From: Actinoplanes lobatus
GTDB taxonomy: Bacteria > Actinomycetota > Actinomycetes > Mycobacteriales > Micromonosporaceae
NCBI RefSeq assembly: GCF_014205215.1
Contig: NZ_JACHNC010000001.1
Location: forward strand, 9,978,501 to 10,042,500
Reading direction: 5' to 3'
Length of the DNA stretch: 64,000 bases
A model generated the notes under the pieces. It ran no database searches, had not been told where the DNA came from, and saw only the letters and a program-made list of their open reading frames with translations. Below are positions 8,376 through 18,991 of this stretch, in pieces (position 1 is the stretch's first letter; each line of letters opens with the position of its first letter). Position numbers and translations under genes: made by a program.

Positions 8376-10226
8376 GTGCTTTCACCGGGTGTCGTGCTCA
8401 ATGGCCGCTACCAGCTGACCCAGCGCATCGCCGCGGGTGGCATGGGTGAGGTGTGGCGGGGCAACGACCTGCTGCTGCACCGGGAGATCGCGGTCAAGGT
8501 GCTGCTCCCGGCGCTGATGTCCGATGCGGACTTCATCACCCGGTTCCGCTCCGAGGCGCGGATGATGGCGGCGCTGCGGCATCCGGGGATCGTGCAGGTC
8601 TACGACTACGGCGAGAACGCGGCGGTCGGCGCACACCGGCTCGACTTCCTGGTGATGGAGTACATCGACGGCACCCCGCTGTCGAAGCGGATCCAGCAGG
8701 CGGGCCGTCTCGGTCCGGCCGAGACGATGACGATCGTGGCGCAGGTCGCCGAGGCGCTCCAGACCGCGCACGAGGCCGGCATCATCCACCGCGACGTCAA
8801 GCCGAGCAATCTGCTGGTCCGTCCCGCCGGCGCGATCGTGCTGGTCGACTTCGGGGTCGCCCGGTCGGCCGGGATCACCGGCATCACCAGCACGAACGTG
8901 GTCCTGGGAAGCGCGCACTACATGGCGCCGGAACAGGCGGAGGGCCGTCCGGTGACGGCCGCCACCGACATGTACGCGCTCGGCGCGGTGGCGTTCTGCT
9001 GCCTCACCGGCCGGCCGCCCTACGTCGGCGACAACCCGCTCGCCGTCCTGGCCCAGCTGGTGCACGGCAATCCGCCGGTCCTGCCGCCGGATGTGCCGCC
9101 CGCCACGGCGTCGGTGGTGATGCGTGCGCTCGCCCGCGATCCGGCCCGGCGTTTCCCCGATGCGGCCGGTCTGGCGGCGGCCGCGCGGGCCGCTTCACAC
9201 CATTCGGGGTACGCGGTGAGCGCCCCGATCTCCCCGAACCCAACCCCATCGAACCGTTTCCCGGCAGGCCCCACCCCGCCACCGTCCGGCGCCGCACCCG
9301 CCCGATCGTCCGGCGCCGCACCCGCCCCATCTTTCGGCGCCGCAGCCTCCCCATCTTTTGGCCCCGCGCAGATACCGCCGGGCGCTCCTGGGATGCCGGG
9401 CGGTGCCGCGCAGATACCGCCGGGCGGTGGACAGGAGCGGCCGGGTGGTTCGGCCGTTTCCGGGGCGGTCTCGCTCGGCTCGCTGCGGCACGAGACCGGG
9501 ACGAACGCGGGCGCGACCGGGGCGCATCCCGGCAAGAGCCGCCAACCGACCGTGGCACTGGCCGCCGTGGCGGTCGGTCTCATGCTGGCGGGCGGCGGCA
9601 TCATGCTGGGCAACCAGTGGAGGGCCGACCCCGAGAAGACCAGCGAGTTCGTCAGCGGCGGCCAGCCACCGGCCGGTGGCGGGGAGAGCCCCCGCGCCCG
9701 TGACCAGGTGAACGACAAGCCGATCGAGCAGCGCAAGCCCTCGGCGAACGGCGACGAACCGGCCGAGCCCACCGCCCCGGCGAACGAGTCGTCACCACCC
9801 GTCTCGGCCCCGGCCGGCGAGCCGACCGCCCCGGCGAGCACCGATCCGTCCGTGCCCACCTCGCCGACGCCGACCACGACGACCGAGACGAACCCGTACA
9901 AGCCGGCGGACATCTGCGGCAGCGGCTACTCGGTGATCGACAAGCAGCCGCTGACCACGGCAGCCGGGGTCAAGCGGGGTGTCGTCTACCTGCTCTACGC
10001 GGCGGACGGCTCGAACTGTGTGGTCACCGTCAAGAGCAACACCCTCGACCAGAAGACGGCGATGTCCGCCACCCTGGAGGTGAAGGGTGGCACCCAGCAG
10101 GCCGACAAGGGCACGTTCCAGTACTACGCCGGCCCGGTCCGCGCCGCGGCCGACGGGATCTGCGTCAAGTGGGGCGGCACCATCGGCGGCCTGACCTACC
10201 AGAGCGCCTTCGAGCACTGCGGCTGA
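8376..10226 (+). CDS. PknB-type membrane Ser/Thr protein kinase
   Basis: A 616-residue kinase. The glycine loop IAAGGMGEVWRG is at about residues 18-29, the ATP lysine at 41, the catalytic HRDVKPSN at 138-145 and DFG at 158-160, with the activation-loop GSAHYMAPEQAEG. The kinase domain ends near residue 275. A Pro/Ala/Gly-rich linker with short repeats (SSGAAPAP, SFGAAASP) leads to one membrane helix (about 390-412), then an acidic Thr/Pro-rich stalk and an extracellular domain of about 100 residues that is not PASTA; it has cysteines near both ends (DICGSGY and FEHCG). GTG 8376 is the start. Its signal and substrates are unknown. It separates two steroid blocks without an obvious link to them. 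Confidence 0.9.
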   Translation: MLSPGVVLNGRYQLTQRIAAGGMGEVWRGNDLLLHREIAVKVLLPALMSDADFITRFRSEARMMAALRHPGIVQVYDYGENAAVGAHRLDFLVMEYIDGTPLSKRIQQAGRLGPAETMTIVAQVAEALQTAHEAGIIHRDVKPSNLLVRPAGAIVLVDFGVARSAGITGITSTNVVLGSAHYMAPEQAEGRPVTAATDMYALGAVAFCCLTGRPPYVGDNPLAVLAQLVHGNPPVLPPDVPPATASVVMRALARDPARRFPDAAGLAAAARAASHHSGYAVSAPISPNPTPSNRFPAGPTPPPSGAAPARSSGAAPAPSFGAAASPSFGPAQIPPGAPGMPGGAAQIPPGGGQERPGGSAVSGAVSLGSLRHETGTNAGATGAHPGKSRQPTVALAAVAVGLMLAGGGIMLGNQWRADPEKTSEFVSGGQPPAGGGESPRARDQVNDKPIEQRKPSANGDEPAEPTAPANESSPPVSAPAGEPTAPASTDPSVPTSPTPTTTTETNPYKPADICGSGYSVIDKQPLTTAAGVKRGVVYLLYAADGSNCVVTVKSNTLDQKTAMSATLEVKGGTQQADKGTFQYYAGPVRAAADGICVKWGGTIGGLTYQSAFEHCG

Positions 10227-10229
10227 CGG

Positions 10230-10814
10230 TCACATCCGGTCGATCTCGGTGAGGTCGATGTCGATCGGAAACGGAACTGGCAGGTCGACCCTGTCGTGGA
10301 AGATCCCCAACGGCCCATAGGCCTGAGTCGCTGGATCCCGCTCGAAGGCGTAGACGACCGGCTTCCCTCGCGACGAACGCTCCACCCTCCAATGGAACGG
10401 AATACCGGCGTCGGCATAGAGGTGTGGTTTCCACTCCCGGTCGAGGGTCACGGACCCGCGGGACGTCACCTCCAGGACGAGGACCACCGCGTCCGCCGGA
10501 TAGCAGGTCTCTTCGTCGTCGATCTCGGCGCGGGCGTGAACGACGAGCAGATCCGGCCGTGGCCGCTGCCTCGGGCCGATCACGACCGATATATCCCTGC
10601 TAACCCGGTATGACTCCCGTGGCGCGAGCCGCACGAACGCGCTCTCAAAGAGTCGCAGAGCCTTCATGTGAGAGAGGGCTCTCGGGCTGGGGATCACAAT
10701 GCTTCCGTCGATCAGCTCGGCATCGGACGGCAGCCCGGGAAGACGGTCCAGGTCCTCCGCCACATGGCCCTCGGGTGGTGGGCGATGCCACCGGCCTTCA
10801 TGCTCCGCTTCCAC
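10230..10814 (-). CDS. Uma2-family putative endonuclease
   Basis: A 194-residue protein with the PD-(D/E)XK core of Uma2/DUF820: RPDLLVVHA supplies an acidic residue, VLVLEVTSRGS the ExTS motif, and EWKPHLYADAGIPFHW the conserved lysine and the hallmark Y-x-x-AGI-x-x-YW-like ending. I choose GTG 10814 because GGAGGAG lies about six bases upstream; an in-frame TTG two codons earlier sits too close. Uma2 proteins are abundant, usually solitary, and of unproven biological role. It converges on the kinase gene with only three bases between stops. Confidence 0.85.
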   Translation of the reverse strand: MEAEHEGRWHRPPPEGHVAEDLDRLPGLPSDAELIDGSIVIPSPRALSHMKALRLFESAFVRLAPRESYRVSRDISVVIGPRQRPRPDLLVVHARAEIDDEETCYPADAVVLVLEVTSRGSVTLDREWKPHLYADAGIPFHWRVERSSRGKPVVYAFERDPATQAYGPLGIFHDRVDLPVPFPIDIDLTEIDRM

Positions 10815-10893
10815 AGTCAACTCCTCCGCTCAGCGCCCCACAGCCAAGGTAGTCGCCACGCAACTAGTCGTCAACCATGTCGGCACGCGACAA

Positions 10894-10907
10894 GCCCGCT
10901 TGCGGGC
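10894..10907 (-). terminator. Possible weak hairpin downstream of hsaB
   Basis: GCCCGC-TT-GCGGGC forms a short GC stem just beyond the hsaB stop (10944). There is no clear U-tract and the two-base loop is tight, so this is only a candidate end for the hsaADCB transcript. Confidence 0.3.
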
Positions 10908-10943
10908 AGGAGGAGGAACACCTCGGGGGGTCGGTGGCCGGCA

Positions 10944-11498
10944 TCAGATCCAGTCGGTGTGGCGGGGCCAGGAGAGCAGGGTGTCGACGACCTCGGGGGG
11001 CTCGTAGGGGGAGTTCGGCGCCGTGGAGGTGTAGCGGCTGCGGTAGAAGAGCAGTGGCGGGATGTCGCGGCACGGCCCCAAGGTGGTCACCCGGCCGATG
11101 ACGATGACGTGGTCACCGCCCGGGTGGACCGCCTCGACCACACAGTCCGCCCAGGTCAGCACGTCGGCGAGGACGGGCGCTCCGGACGGGGCGGGTGCCC
11201 AGTCGAGGGCCGCGAACCGGTCGGCGCCCCGGGTGCCGAAGAGCCGGGAGACGTCGCGCTGGTCGGAGGCGAGCACGTTGACGCCGAAGATCCCGGCCGA
11301 CTGGATCCGCCGCCAGGTCTCCGACTCGTTACGCGCGCAGAACAGCACGAGCGGCGGGTCCAGCGACAGCGGCGCGAAGGACTGGCAGGCGAATCCGGCG
11401 GGGCCGTCGGCGTCGGCCGTGGTGATGACCGTGACCCCGGTGCCGAAGTGCCCGAACACCCGCCGGAACCGCGCGGGCTCCAGGCCCGCGGCCGTCAT
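10944..11498 (-). CDS. hsaB: HsaB flavin reductase of 3-HSA monooxygenase
   Basis: A 184-residue flavin reductase: GHFGTGVTVITT, GFACQSFAPLSLDPPLVLFCAR, GIFGVNVLASDQRDVSRLFG and GDHVIVIGRV are the family blocks, and PPLLFYRSRY matches HsaB. It supplies reduced flavin to HsaA for hydroxylation of 3-HSA. The start is ATG 11498, eight bases after the hsaC stop, giving an N-terminus aligned with known HsaB; a TTG three codons upstream overlaps the hsaC stop. It is last in the order hsaA-hsaD-hsaC-hsaB, the same order as M. tuberculosis Rv3570c-Rv3567c. Confidence 0.92.
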   Translation of the reverse strand: MTAAGLEPARFRRVFGHFGTGVTVITTADADGPAGFACQSFAPLSLDPPLVLFCARNESETWRRIQSAGIFGVNVLASDQRDVSRLFGTRGADRFAALDWAPAPSGAPVLADVLTWADCVVEAVHPGGDHVIVIGRVTTLGPCRDIPPLLFYRSRYTSTAPNSPYEPPEVVDTLLSWPRHTDWI

Positions 11499-11503
11499 CT
11501 CGG

Positions 11504-12418
11504 TCAATGGCCGCCCCCGCCGGAGAAGCGGTGGCCCCACACGCTGTGCGCGGTGGTCTGCCGGGCGACCCAGGTGCTGTCGTCGACGGTGAGCCCGCCG
11601 TACCCGTACTCGATGTCGAATCCGCTGGGCGTACGCACGTAGAAGGAGACCATCTCGTCGTTGGCGTGCCGGCCGAGCGTGGAGATCATCGGGGCTTTGT
11701 GGCGGCCGCAGCGGTCGATGGCGCGGCCCACGTCGTCGAGGGTCTCGGTCTCGATCATCAGGTGGATCAGCCCGGTCGGCGCCGGGATGGGCGCGAGCGC
11801 GACGCTGTGGTGCCGGGGTCCGCAGCCGAGGAACCGCATCCACAGTGGCCTGTCGACGGGCGGCAGGCCGAGATGTTCGGGGACGAGCCGCATCGAGTCG
11901 CGCAGCCGGAAGCCCAGCACCTCGGTGTAGAAGCGCAGCGAGGCGGCGTCGTCGCGGGACGGCAGGACGGCGTGCCCCATGCCCTGGCCGCCGGTGACGA
12001 ACCGGGTGCCGGTGGCGCTCAGGAAGGGCCGGGTGTCGAGGGCCGCGCCGCAGAAGAACTCGAGGCGGTTGCCGGCCGGGTCGTCGACGCTGATCAGGTG
12101 GGAGACGCGGCGGTCGGCGAGTTCGTCGGCGCCGGCCGGTTTGACCGCGTACCCGGCCTCCTCGAGCGCCGCGGCGAGCCGGGTCATGGCGGCCGGGTCG
12201 GCGAGTTCCCAGCCGGAGGCGGCCAGCCGGTCCTTCTCGCCGGGCACCACCACGATGCGGGCCGGCAGGTCGTCCATGCGCAGGTAGACGGCCTGCTGGT
12301 CGGGGCCGCGGCCCTCGGCCATGCCGAGCACCTTGACGCCGAACTCGCGCCAGGCGGAGGGATCGGTGGACTCGACGCGCAGGTAGCCGAGGGAGCGGAT
12401 GAGGTTGCTCACGAGCAT
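11504..12418 (-). CDS. hsaC: HsaC iron-dependent extradiol dioxygenase
   Basis: A 304-residue two-domain vicinal-oxygen-chelate dioxygenase that opens ring A of the catechol 3,4-DHSA by meta-cleavage. The Fe(II) ligands appear as His149 (GQGMGHAVL), His219 (LIHLMIE) and Glu270 (SGFDIEYG). The N-terminus IRSLGYLRVESTD and GFRLRDSMRLVPE are near-identical to HsaC blocks. It lies between hsaD and hsaB. A 63-bp gap separates it from hsaD, with a GGGGAA-type site before its ATG. Confidence 0.93.
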   Translation of the reverse strand: MLVSNLIRSLGYLRVESTDPSAWREFGVKVLGMAEGRGPDQQAVYLRMDDLPARIVVVPGEKDRLAASGWELADPAAMTRLAAALEEAGYAVKPAGADELADRRVSHLISVDDPAGNRLEFFCGAALDTRPFLSATGTRFVTGGQGMGHAVLPSRDDAASLRFYTEVLGFRLRDSMRLVPEHLGLPPVDRPLWMRFLGCGPRHHSVALAPIPAPTGLIHLMIETETLDDVGRAIDRCGRHKAPMISTLGRHANDEMVSFYVRTPSGFDIEYGYGGLTVDDSTWVARQTTAHSVWGHRFSGGGGH

Positions 12419-12481
12419 TCCCCTCTCGAAGGCGTGAACCGAAAGTCGGGGCGGGTGCGATAGGGAGAGTGAAGGCGCGCT

Positions 12482-14450
<1,969 letters not shown>

Positions 14451-14496
14451 GAGATCCCTCCAGGCTGGTTGGCCGTGTGTCGAGCGACCCCTATAC

Positions 14497-14510
14497 TAGA
14501 ACACGTTCTA
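14497..14510. promoter_or_regulatory. KstR operator between hsaA and kshA
   Basis: TAGAACACGTTCTA is a perfect palindrome and fits TnnAACnnGTTnnA exactly. It sits in the 82-bp gap between two divergent operons. TATACT at 14492-14497 would serve as a -10 for kshA and overlaps the box by one base, and TAGTAT on the other strand could serve hsaA, so repression of both by promoter occlusion is plausible. Confidence 0.88.
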
Positions 14511-14532
14511 CCTAGCGGACCAGGAGCGGCGC

Positions 14533-15657
14533 ATGAGCATCAGCCAGCAACCGCGCACCATCGACGCCGGGAAGCCGCCGGCGAGGTTCGCCCGGGGGTG
14601 GCACTGCCTGGGGCTGGCCGACACGTTCCGCGACGGGCGGCCACATGCGATCGAGGCGTTCGGCACGAAACTCGTGGTCTTCGCGGACTCCGGCGGGGCG
14701 ATCAAGGTGCTCGACGGCTACTGCCGGCACATGGGCGGCGACCTCACCATGGGGACGATCAAGGGCGACACCATCGCCTGCCCGTTCCACGACTGGCGCT
14801 GGAGCGGGGACGGCCGCTGTGCCGAGGTGCCGTACGCGCACCGCATCCCGATGCGCGCCCGCACCCGATCCTGGACAACCTGTGAGCAGAACCGTCAACT
14901 GTTCGTCTGGAACGATCCGCAGGGCAATCCGCCGCCGCCCGAGGTGGCCATCCCCCGTATCGAGGGCGCCTTCTCCGACGAGTGGAGCGACTGGACGTGG
15001 GACTCGGTCCGGATCGACGGCGCCAACTGCCGGGAGATCATCGACAACGTGGTCGACATGGCCCACTTCTTCTACATCCACTTCGCCTTTCCGACGTTCT
15101 TCAAGAACGTGATGGAGGGGCATGTGGCGGCGCAGTTCCTGCACACCCGGCCACGTCCGGACGTGCCGAGCACCGCCAGCCAGTCCGGCGAGTCGACACT
15201 GCGCAGCGAGGCTGCCTACTACGGACCGTCCTACATGATCGACTACCTGTACAACGACTGGAACGGCATCGGCATCGAGTCGGTGCTGATCAACTGCCAC
15301 TATCCGGTGTCACCCGACTCGTTCGTCCTCCAGTGGGGCCTGATCATGAAGCGGCTGCCCGGCCTCACCACCGAGCAGGCGGCGAAGGCGGCGGGCAGGT
15401 TCGCCAAGAGCATCGGCGTCGGGTTCCTCCAGGACGTCGAGATCTGGCAGAACAAGAGCCGCATCGACAACCCGCTGCTCTGCGCCGAGGACGGCCCGGT
15501 CTACCAACTGCGCCGGTGGTACGAACAGTTCTACGTGGACGTGGAGGACGTCACCGACGACATGGTGGCGCGCTACGAGTTCGAGGTCGACACCACCCGG
15601 GCGGTGCAGACCTGGGAGGCCGAGGTCGCCGCCAACCAGGCCCGGGCGGCGACATGA
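14533..15657 (+). CDS. kshA: KshA, oxygenase of 3-ketosteroid 9alpha-hydroxylase
   Basis: A 374-residue Rieske non-heme iron oxygenase. The Rieske cluster ligands are Cys64-x-His66 (YCRHMGGD) and Cys83-x2-His86 (CPFHDW). The mononuclear iron histidines are His178 and His183 in NVVDMAHFFYIHFAFPTFF, with an acidic ligand probably in FLQDVEIW. Length and motifs match KshA, which hydroxylates C9 of AD/ADD-type steroids and, with KstD, triggers ring B opening. ATG 14533 follows CAGGAGCGGC. Its stop overlaps the ATG of a repeat fragment, and kshB follows two genes on. Confidence 0.95.
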   Translation: MSISQQPRTIDAGKPPARFARGWHCLGLADTFRDGRPHAIEAFGTKLVVFADSGGAIKVLDGYCRHMGGDLTMGTIKGDTIACPFHDWRWSGDGRCAEVPYAHRIPMRARTRSWTTCEQNRQLFVWNDPQGNPPPPEVAIPRIEGAFSDEWSDWTWDSVRIDGANCREIIDNVVDMAHFFYIHFAFPTFFKNVMEGHVAAQFLHTRPRPDVPSTASQSGESTLRSEAAYYGPSYMIDYLYNDWNGIGIESVLINCHYPVSPDSFVLQWGLIMKRLPGLTTEQAAKAAGRFAKSIGVGFLQDVEIWQNKSRIDNPLLCAEDGPVYQLRRWYEQFYVDVEDVTDDMVARYEFEVDTTRAVQTWEAEVAANQARAAT

Positions 15658-15697
15658 GCGAGCTTGCGAGCGAATCAGGCACAGCGGGGGCGGCGAC
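15654..15697 (+). repeat. Truncated relative of the 77-bp stop-start repeat
   Basis: The first 24 bases are identical to the start of the unit at 4223 (ATGAGCGAGCTTGCGAGCGA plus ATCA). The remainder differs (GGCACAGCGGGGGCGGCGAC) and restores a purine-rich stretch before the next ATGAGCGA at 15698. As at 4223, it sits exactly on an ATGA overlap, here between the kshA stop and the next gene. Confidence 0.75.
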
Positions 15698-15940
15698 ATG
15701 AGCGAGCGGCGCGACTATCTGGAAGGTGGTCTCGTCGACATCGGCTGTGACGGCTGCGGGATCCCGGTCCGGGCCGGTAAGCGCAGCGCCATGCAGACCA
15801 GCGTGCAGTGGCGGGGCCAGGCCTGTGAACTGATCGCCGTGGAGGCGGGCGGCCGGCCGACCGCACTGGTCCCGACCTGCCCGAAACTGCGGGAGAGCAT
15901 CGACCGCGCGATTCGTGAGGGCCGTCTGGAGGTGAGTTGA
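15698..15940 (+). CDS. Small CxxC protein between kshA and kshB
   Basis: An 80-residue protein, MSERRDYLEGGLVDIGCDGC..., with a CDGC pair at residues 17-20 and a third cysteine in VPTCPK. I do not recognise a family. The central part (TSVQWRGQACELIAV) looks like a small beta-rich fold, and the C-terminal LRESIDRAIREGRLEVS is helical. It sits between the oxygenase and reductase genes of 3-ketosteroid 9alpha-hydroxylase and overlaps the kshB start (TGATG), so co-expression is near certain. A role in cluster assembly, electron transfer or complex assembly is inference; two adjacent cysteines alone would not hold a [2Fe-2S] cluster. Confidence 0.8.
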   Translation: MSERRDYLEGGLVDIGCDGCGIPVRAGKRSAMQTSVQWRGQACELIAVEAGGRPTALVPTCPKLRESIDRAIREGRLEVS

Positions 15941-16974
15941 TGCCGACGTTCCGCCCGGTCCGGATCGTGGACGTGATCCCGGAAACCGCGGATGCCCGCT
16001 CCCTGGTGCTCGACGCCGGCTTCGACTACCGCCCCGGCCAGTACCTGACGGTCCGGACACCGGCCGGGGCACGTTGCTACTCGCTGTCCAGCGCTCCCGG
16101 GGTCGACGCCGCGCCGAAGGTGACGGTCAAGCGGGTGCCCGGCGGCCAGGTGTCGAACTGGATCTGCGACCACGTCCGCACCGGGGACGTCCTGGACATG
16201 ACGGGCCCGGCCGGCACGTTCACCCCGGACTCCCCCGACGACGACCTGCTCCTGCTCGCCGGCGGCTCCGGCATCACCCCGATCATGGGGATCATCAAGT
16301 CGATGCGCGGCGGCGCCCGGTCGCTTATCTACGCTAACCGGGACGTCGATTCCATCATCTTCCGGGACGAGCTGGACAGGCTGCTCCCGGTCACGCACTG
16401 GCTCGACAGCGAGCGCGGCGTGCCGACAGCCGACGCTCTGCGGGAACTGCTCACGGCGTACCCCGATCGATTGGCCTTCGTCTGCGGCCCGGAAGCGTTC
16501 GTCGCCGTCGCCGAGAAGGCGTTGCAGCTGGCCGGCGTCCCCGCATCGCGAATCCGGGTGGAGCGCTTCGAGCTCGAATCGGCCGGCTCACGCGCCATGG
16601 CCGATCCGGCCGGCTCACGGGCCGCGGACGCTCCGGCCGGCTCGCGCGCCGCGGTCGCTCCGGCCGACTCACGGGCCGTGGTCTATTCGGCCGGCTCGCG
16701 CGCCGCGGTGGCCGAGGTGGAACTCGACGGGCGGACCCACGTGCTGCCCTGGGCTCCCGGTAAACGCCTGCTCGACGTGATCATCGACGCCGGGCTGAAC
16801 CCGCCCTACTCCTGCCGGCAGGGCCAGTGCGGCGCATGCGCCTGCCGCCTGCTCAGCGGCGAGGTCACCCTCGTCAACAACGAGATCCTCGAGGAGGAGG
16901 ACTTCGCCGAGGGCTACATCCTGGCCTGCCAGGCGGTCCCGCTGACCGACTCGGTCACCGTCACCTACCAATAG
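15940..16974 (+). CDS. kshB: KshB, reductase of 3-ketosteroid 9alpha-hydroxylase
   Basis: A 344-residue reductase with an FAD domain (ARCYSLSSAP), an NAD domain (LAGGSGITPIMGII, FVCGPEAF) and a C-terminal plant-type [2Fe-2S] domain (SCRQGQCGACACRL, with the last ligand in LACQAV). It passes electrons from NADH to KshA. ATG 15940 overlaps the previous stop and follows GGAGGTGAG; a TTG at 15937 is the alternative. Between the NAD and ferredoxin domains (about residues 214-258) lies a repeat-encoded linker of five nine-residue units such as PAGSRAAVA. I know of no such repeat in characterised KshB proteins. Confidence 0.92.
   Translation: MPTFRPVRIVDVIPETADARSLVLDAGFDYRPGQYLTVRTPAGARCYSLSSAPGVDAAPKVTVKRVPGGQVSNWICDHVRTGDVLDMTGPAGTFTPDSPDDDLLLLAGGSGITPIMGIIKSMRGGARSLIYANRDVDSIIFRDELDRLLPVTHWLDSERGVPTADALRELLTAYPDRLAFVCGPEAFVAVAEKALQLAGVPASRIRVERFELESAGSRAMADPAGSRAADAPAGSRAAVAPADSRAVVYSAGSRAAVAEVELDGRTHVLPWAPGKRLLDVIIDAGLNPPYSCRQGQCGACACRLLSGEVTLVNNEILEEEDFAEGYILACQAVPLTDSVTVTYQ
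16579..16713 (+). repeat. Five 27-bp minisatellite units inside kshB
   Basis: Unit starts are 16579, 16606, 16633, 16660 and 16687. Each encodes nine residues of the type (S/P)AGSRAxxx: SAGSRAMAD, PAGSRAADA, PAGSRAAVA, PADSRAVVY, SAGSRAAVA. The array stays in frame and lies between folded domains, where length variation should be tolerated. Confidence 0.85.
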
Positions 16975-17130
16975 ATTTCGTACGTCTACGCGAACCCGCC
17001 GCACCAGACCCGCGAGCAACCGCGACCTCAGGCCGTGCCGCGCCCGCCGGGCTTGAGCGGGTGGTCCGGCTGGCCCTGGGGCTGCCTCGACCGCATCGAG
17101 ACAGCCCTGAGAACCAGCCTGGGAGATCGC
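16975..17130. other. Convergent gap between kshB and hsaF
   Basis: The 156 bases between the two convergent stops show no operator match and no strong hairpin with a U-tract. I see no feature to annotate. Confidence 0.4.
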
Positions 17131-18144
17131 TCAGCGGGCGGCCAGTTCGCGGGCGATCGTGATCAGCTGGTCCTCCTGGCCGCCGACCAGGCGGCGCTCG
17201 CCGGCCCGGACCAGGATCTCGGCGCCGGAGACGCCGTAGCGCTCGGCCAGCGCGTAGGCGTGCGTCAGGAAACTGGAGTAGACCCCGGCGTACCCCATGA
17301 TCAGGGCCATCCGGTCGAGTTTGCACTCGCCGGGCATGGCCGGGCGGACCACGTCCTCGGCCGCATCGACGATCTTGAAGAAGTCCACACCGGTTCGGAT
17401 GCCCAGCTTGTCGCAGACCCCCACGAACGCCTCCACCGGCGTGTTTCCGGCGCCCGCCCCGAACCGGCGGGTACTGCCGTCGATCTGCTTCGCGCCGGCC
17501 CGGTAGGCGAGGATCGAGTTGGCCACGCCGAGCCCCAGGTTCTCGTGGCCGTGGAAACCCACCTGCGCGCCGGTGCCCAGTTCGGCGACCAGCGCCGCCA
17601 CCCGGTCACCGACCTGGTCCATGACCAGCGCGCCGGCCGAGTCGACCACGTAGACGCACTGACATCCGGCGTCCGCCATGATCCTGGCCTGTTTCGCGAG
17701 CGCCTCCGGCGGCCGCGAGTGGGCCATCATCAGGAAGCCGACGGTCTCCAGCCCCAGGTCGCGGGCGATGCCGAAATGCTGGACCGCGATGTCGGCCTCG
17801 GTGCAGTGGGTGGCGATCCGGCAGACGCTCGCGCCGTTTCCCGCCGCCGCGCGGATGTCGTCGAGGACGCCGACGCCGGGCAGCATCAGGAAGGCGATCT
17901 TCGCGCGGGTGGCCGTCTCGACCGCGGCCGTGATCAGCTCCTGTTCCGGGGTGCGGCTGAACCCGTAGGTGAACGTCGATCCGCCGAGCCCGTCACCGTG
18001 AGTCACCTCGATCACCGGTACTCCGGCGTCGTCCAGGGCGCGGACGATCGCGGTGACCTCGTCCACGGTGAACTGATGCCGTTTCGCATGTGACCCGTCC
18101 CGCAACGACGAGTCAGTGATCCGGAGATCCAGCAAGTTCCTCAC
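17131..18144 (-). CDS. hsaF: HsaF, 4-hydroxy-2-oxoacid aldolase
   Basis: A 337-residue DmpG-type aldolase. The metal and substrate loop is [16 protein letters not shown] near residue 10, followed by [17 protein letters not shown] and the metal-binding [17 protein letters not shown]-terminal residues form the partner-contact domain. HsaF splits 4-hydroxy-2-oxohexanoate to pyruvate and propionaldehyde, and channels the aldehyde to HsaG. The start is GTG 18144, behind GGGTGG, which places the 5' end 32 bases inside hsaG. Same order as M. tuberculosis Rv3534c-Rv3536c. Confidence 0.93.
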   Translation of the reverse strand: MRNLLDLRITDSSLRDGSHAKRHQFTVDEVTAIVRALDDAGVPVIEVTHGDGLGGSTFTYGFSRTPEQELITAAVETATRAKIAFLMLPGVGVLDDIRAAAGNGASVCRIATHCTEADIAVQHFGIARDLGLETVGFLMMAHSRPPEALAKQARIMADAGCQCVYVVDSAGALVMDQVGDRVAALVAELGTGAQVGFHGHENLGLGVANSILAYRAGAKQIDGSTRRFGAGAGNTPVEAFVGVCDKLGIRTGVDFFKIVDAAEDVVRPAMPGECKLDRMALIMGYAGVYSSFLTHAYALAERYGVSGAEILVRAGERRLVGGQEDQLITIARELAAR

Positions 18145-18991
18145 CCACCCTGGTCGCCGCCGCCGTCATGATGTCCAAGTTTCCCGCATATTTCGGTAGA
18201 TAGTCGCCTGCGCCCTCGATCTCGATGAAGATCCCGACCCGGAGCTGATCGCCCGCCGGGTCGTACTGGGGCTCGTCGAGCAGCCGATACCCCGGCACGT
18301 ATGCCGAGATCTCGGAGACACGGTCGACGATGGACTTGGTGACGGCCGCCTGATCCGCGTCCGGGGACACCGCGCAGAAGACGGTGTCCCGCATGATCAA
18401 CGGCGGCTCGGCCGGATTGAGCACGATGATCGCCTTACCGCGCGCCGCTCCCCCGATGGTCTCCAGCCCACGGCTCGTCGTCCGGGTGAACTCGTCGATG
18501 TTCGCCCTGGTGCCCGGCCCGGCCGAGCGGGACGCCACACTGGCCACGATCTCCGCGTAGCTGACCGGCGTCACCCGCGACACGGCGTGCACGATCGGGA
18601 TCGTCGCCTGCCCGCCACAGGTGATCAGGTTGACGTTGACCGCGTCCCGGTGCTCCCCGAGGTTGACCTCCGGCACCACGGCCGGTCCCACGGCGGCCGG
18701 AGTCAGGTCGATCGCCCGGATTCCCGCCTCCGCGTAGCGTGGCGCGCCGGCCCGGTGCACGGCCGCCGACGTGGCCTCGAACACCAGGTCCGGCCGTGGC
18801 TCCTGACTCAGCAGCCAGTCCGCGCCGCCAGCCCCGGTGACCAGTCCGTGCGACGCGGCCAGCCGCAGCCCCGGGCTCTCCGGGTCGATCCCGGCCATCC
18901 ATCGTGGCTCGATCACCGGTGACCGGAGCAGCTTGTACAGCAGATCGGTGCCGATGTTCCCCGACCCCACGATCGCCGCGGTAACCGTCAC
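18113..18991 (-). CDS. hsaG: HsaG, CoA-acylating propionaldehyde dehydrogenase
   Basis: A 292-residue DmpF-type dehydrogenase. The NAD loop [10 protein letters not shown] is at residues 8-17, the catalytic cysteine is Cys125 in [10 protein letters not shown], and [20 protein letters not shown] lines the active site. It converts the aldehyde released by HsaF to propionyl-CoA. It starts at ATG 18991, overlapping the hsaE stop by four bases, and overlaps hsaF by 32 bases, in keeping with the stable HsaF-HsaG complex known in the family. Confidence 0.93.
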   Translation of the reverse strand: MTVTAAIVGSGNIGTDLLYKLLRSPVIEPRWMAGIDPESPGLRLAASHGLVTGAGGADWLLSQEPRPDLVFEATSAAVHRAGAPRYAEAGIRAIDLTPAAVGPAVVPEVNLGEHRDAVNVNLITCGGQATIPIVHAVSRVTPVSYAEIVASVASRSAGPGTRANIDEFTRTTSRGLETIGGAARGKAIIVLNPAEPPLIMRDTVFCAVSPDADQAAVTKSIVDRVSEISAYVPGYRLLDEPQYDPAGDQLRVGIFIEIEGAGDYLPKYAGNLDIMTAAATRVGEELAGSPDH

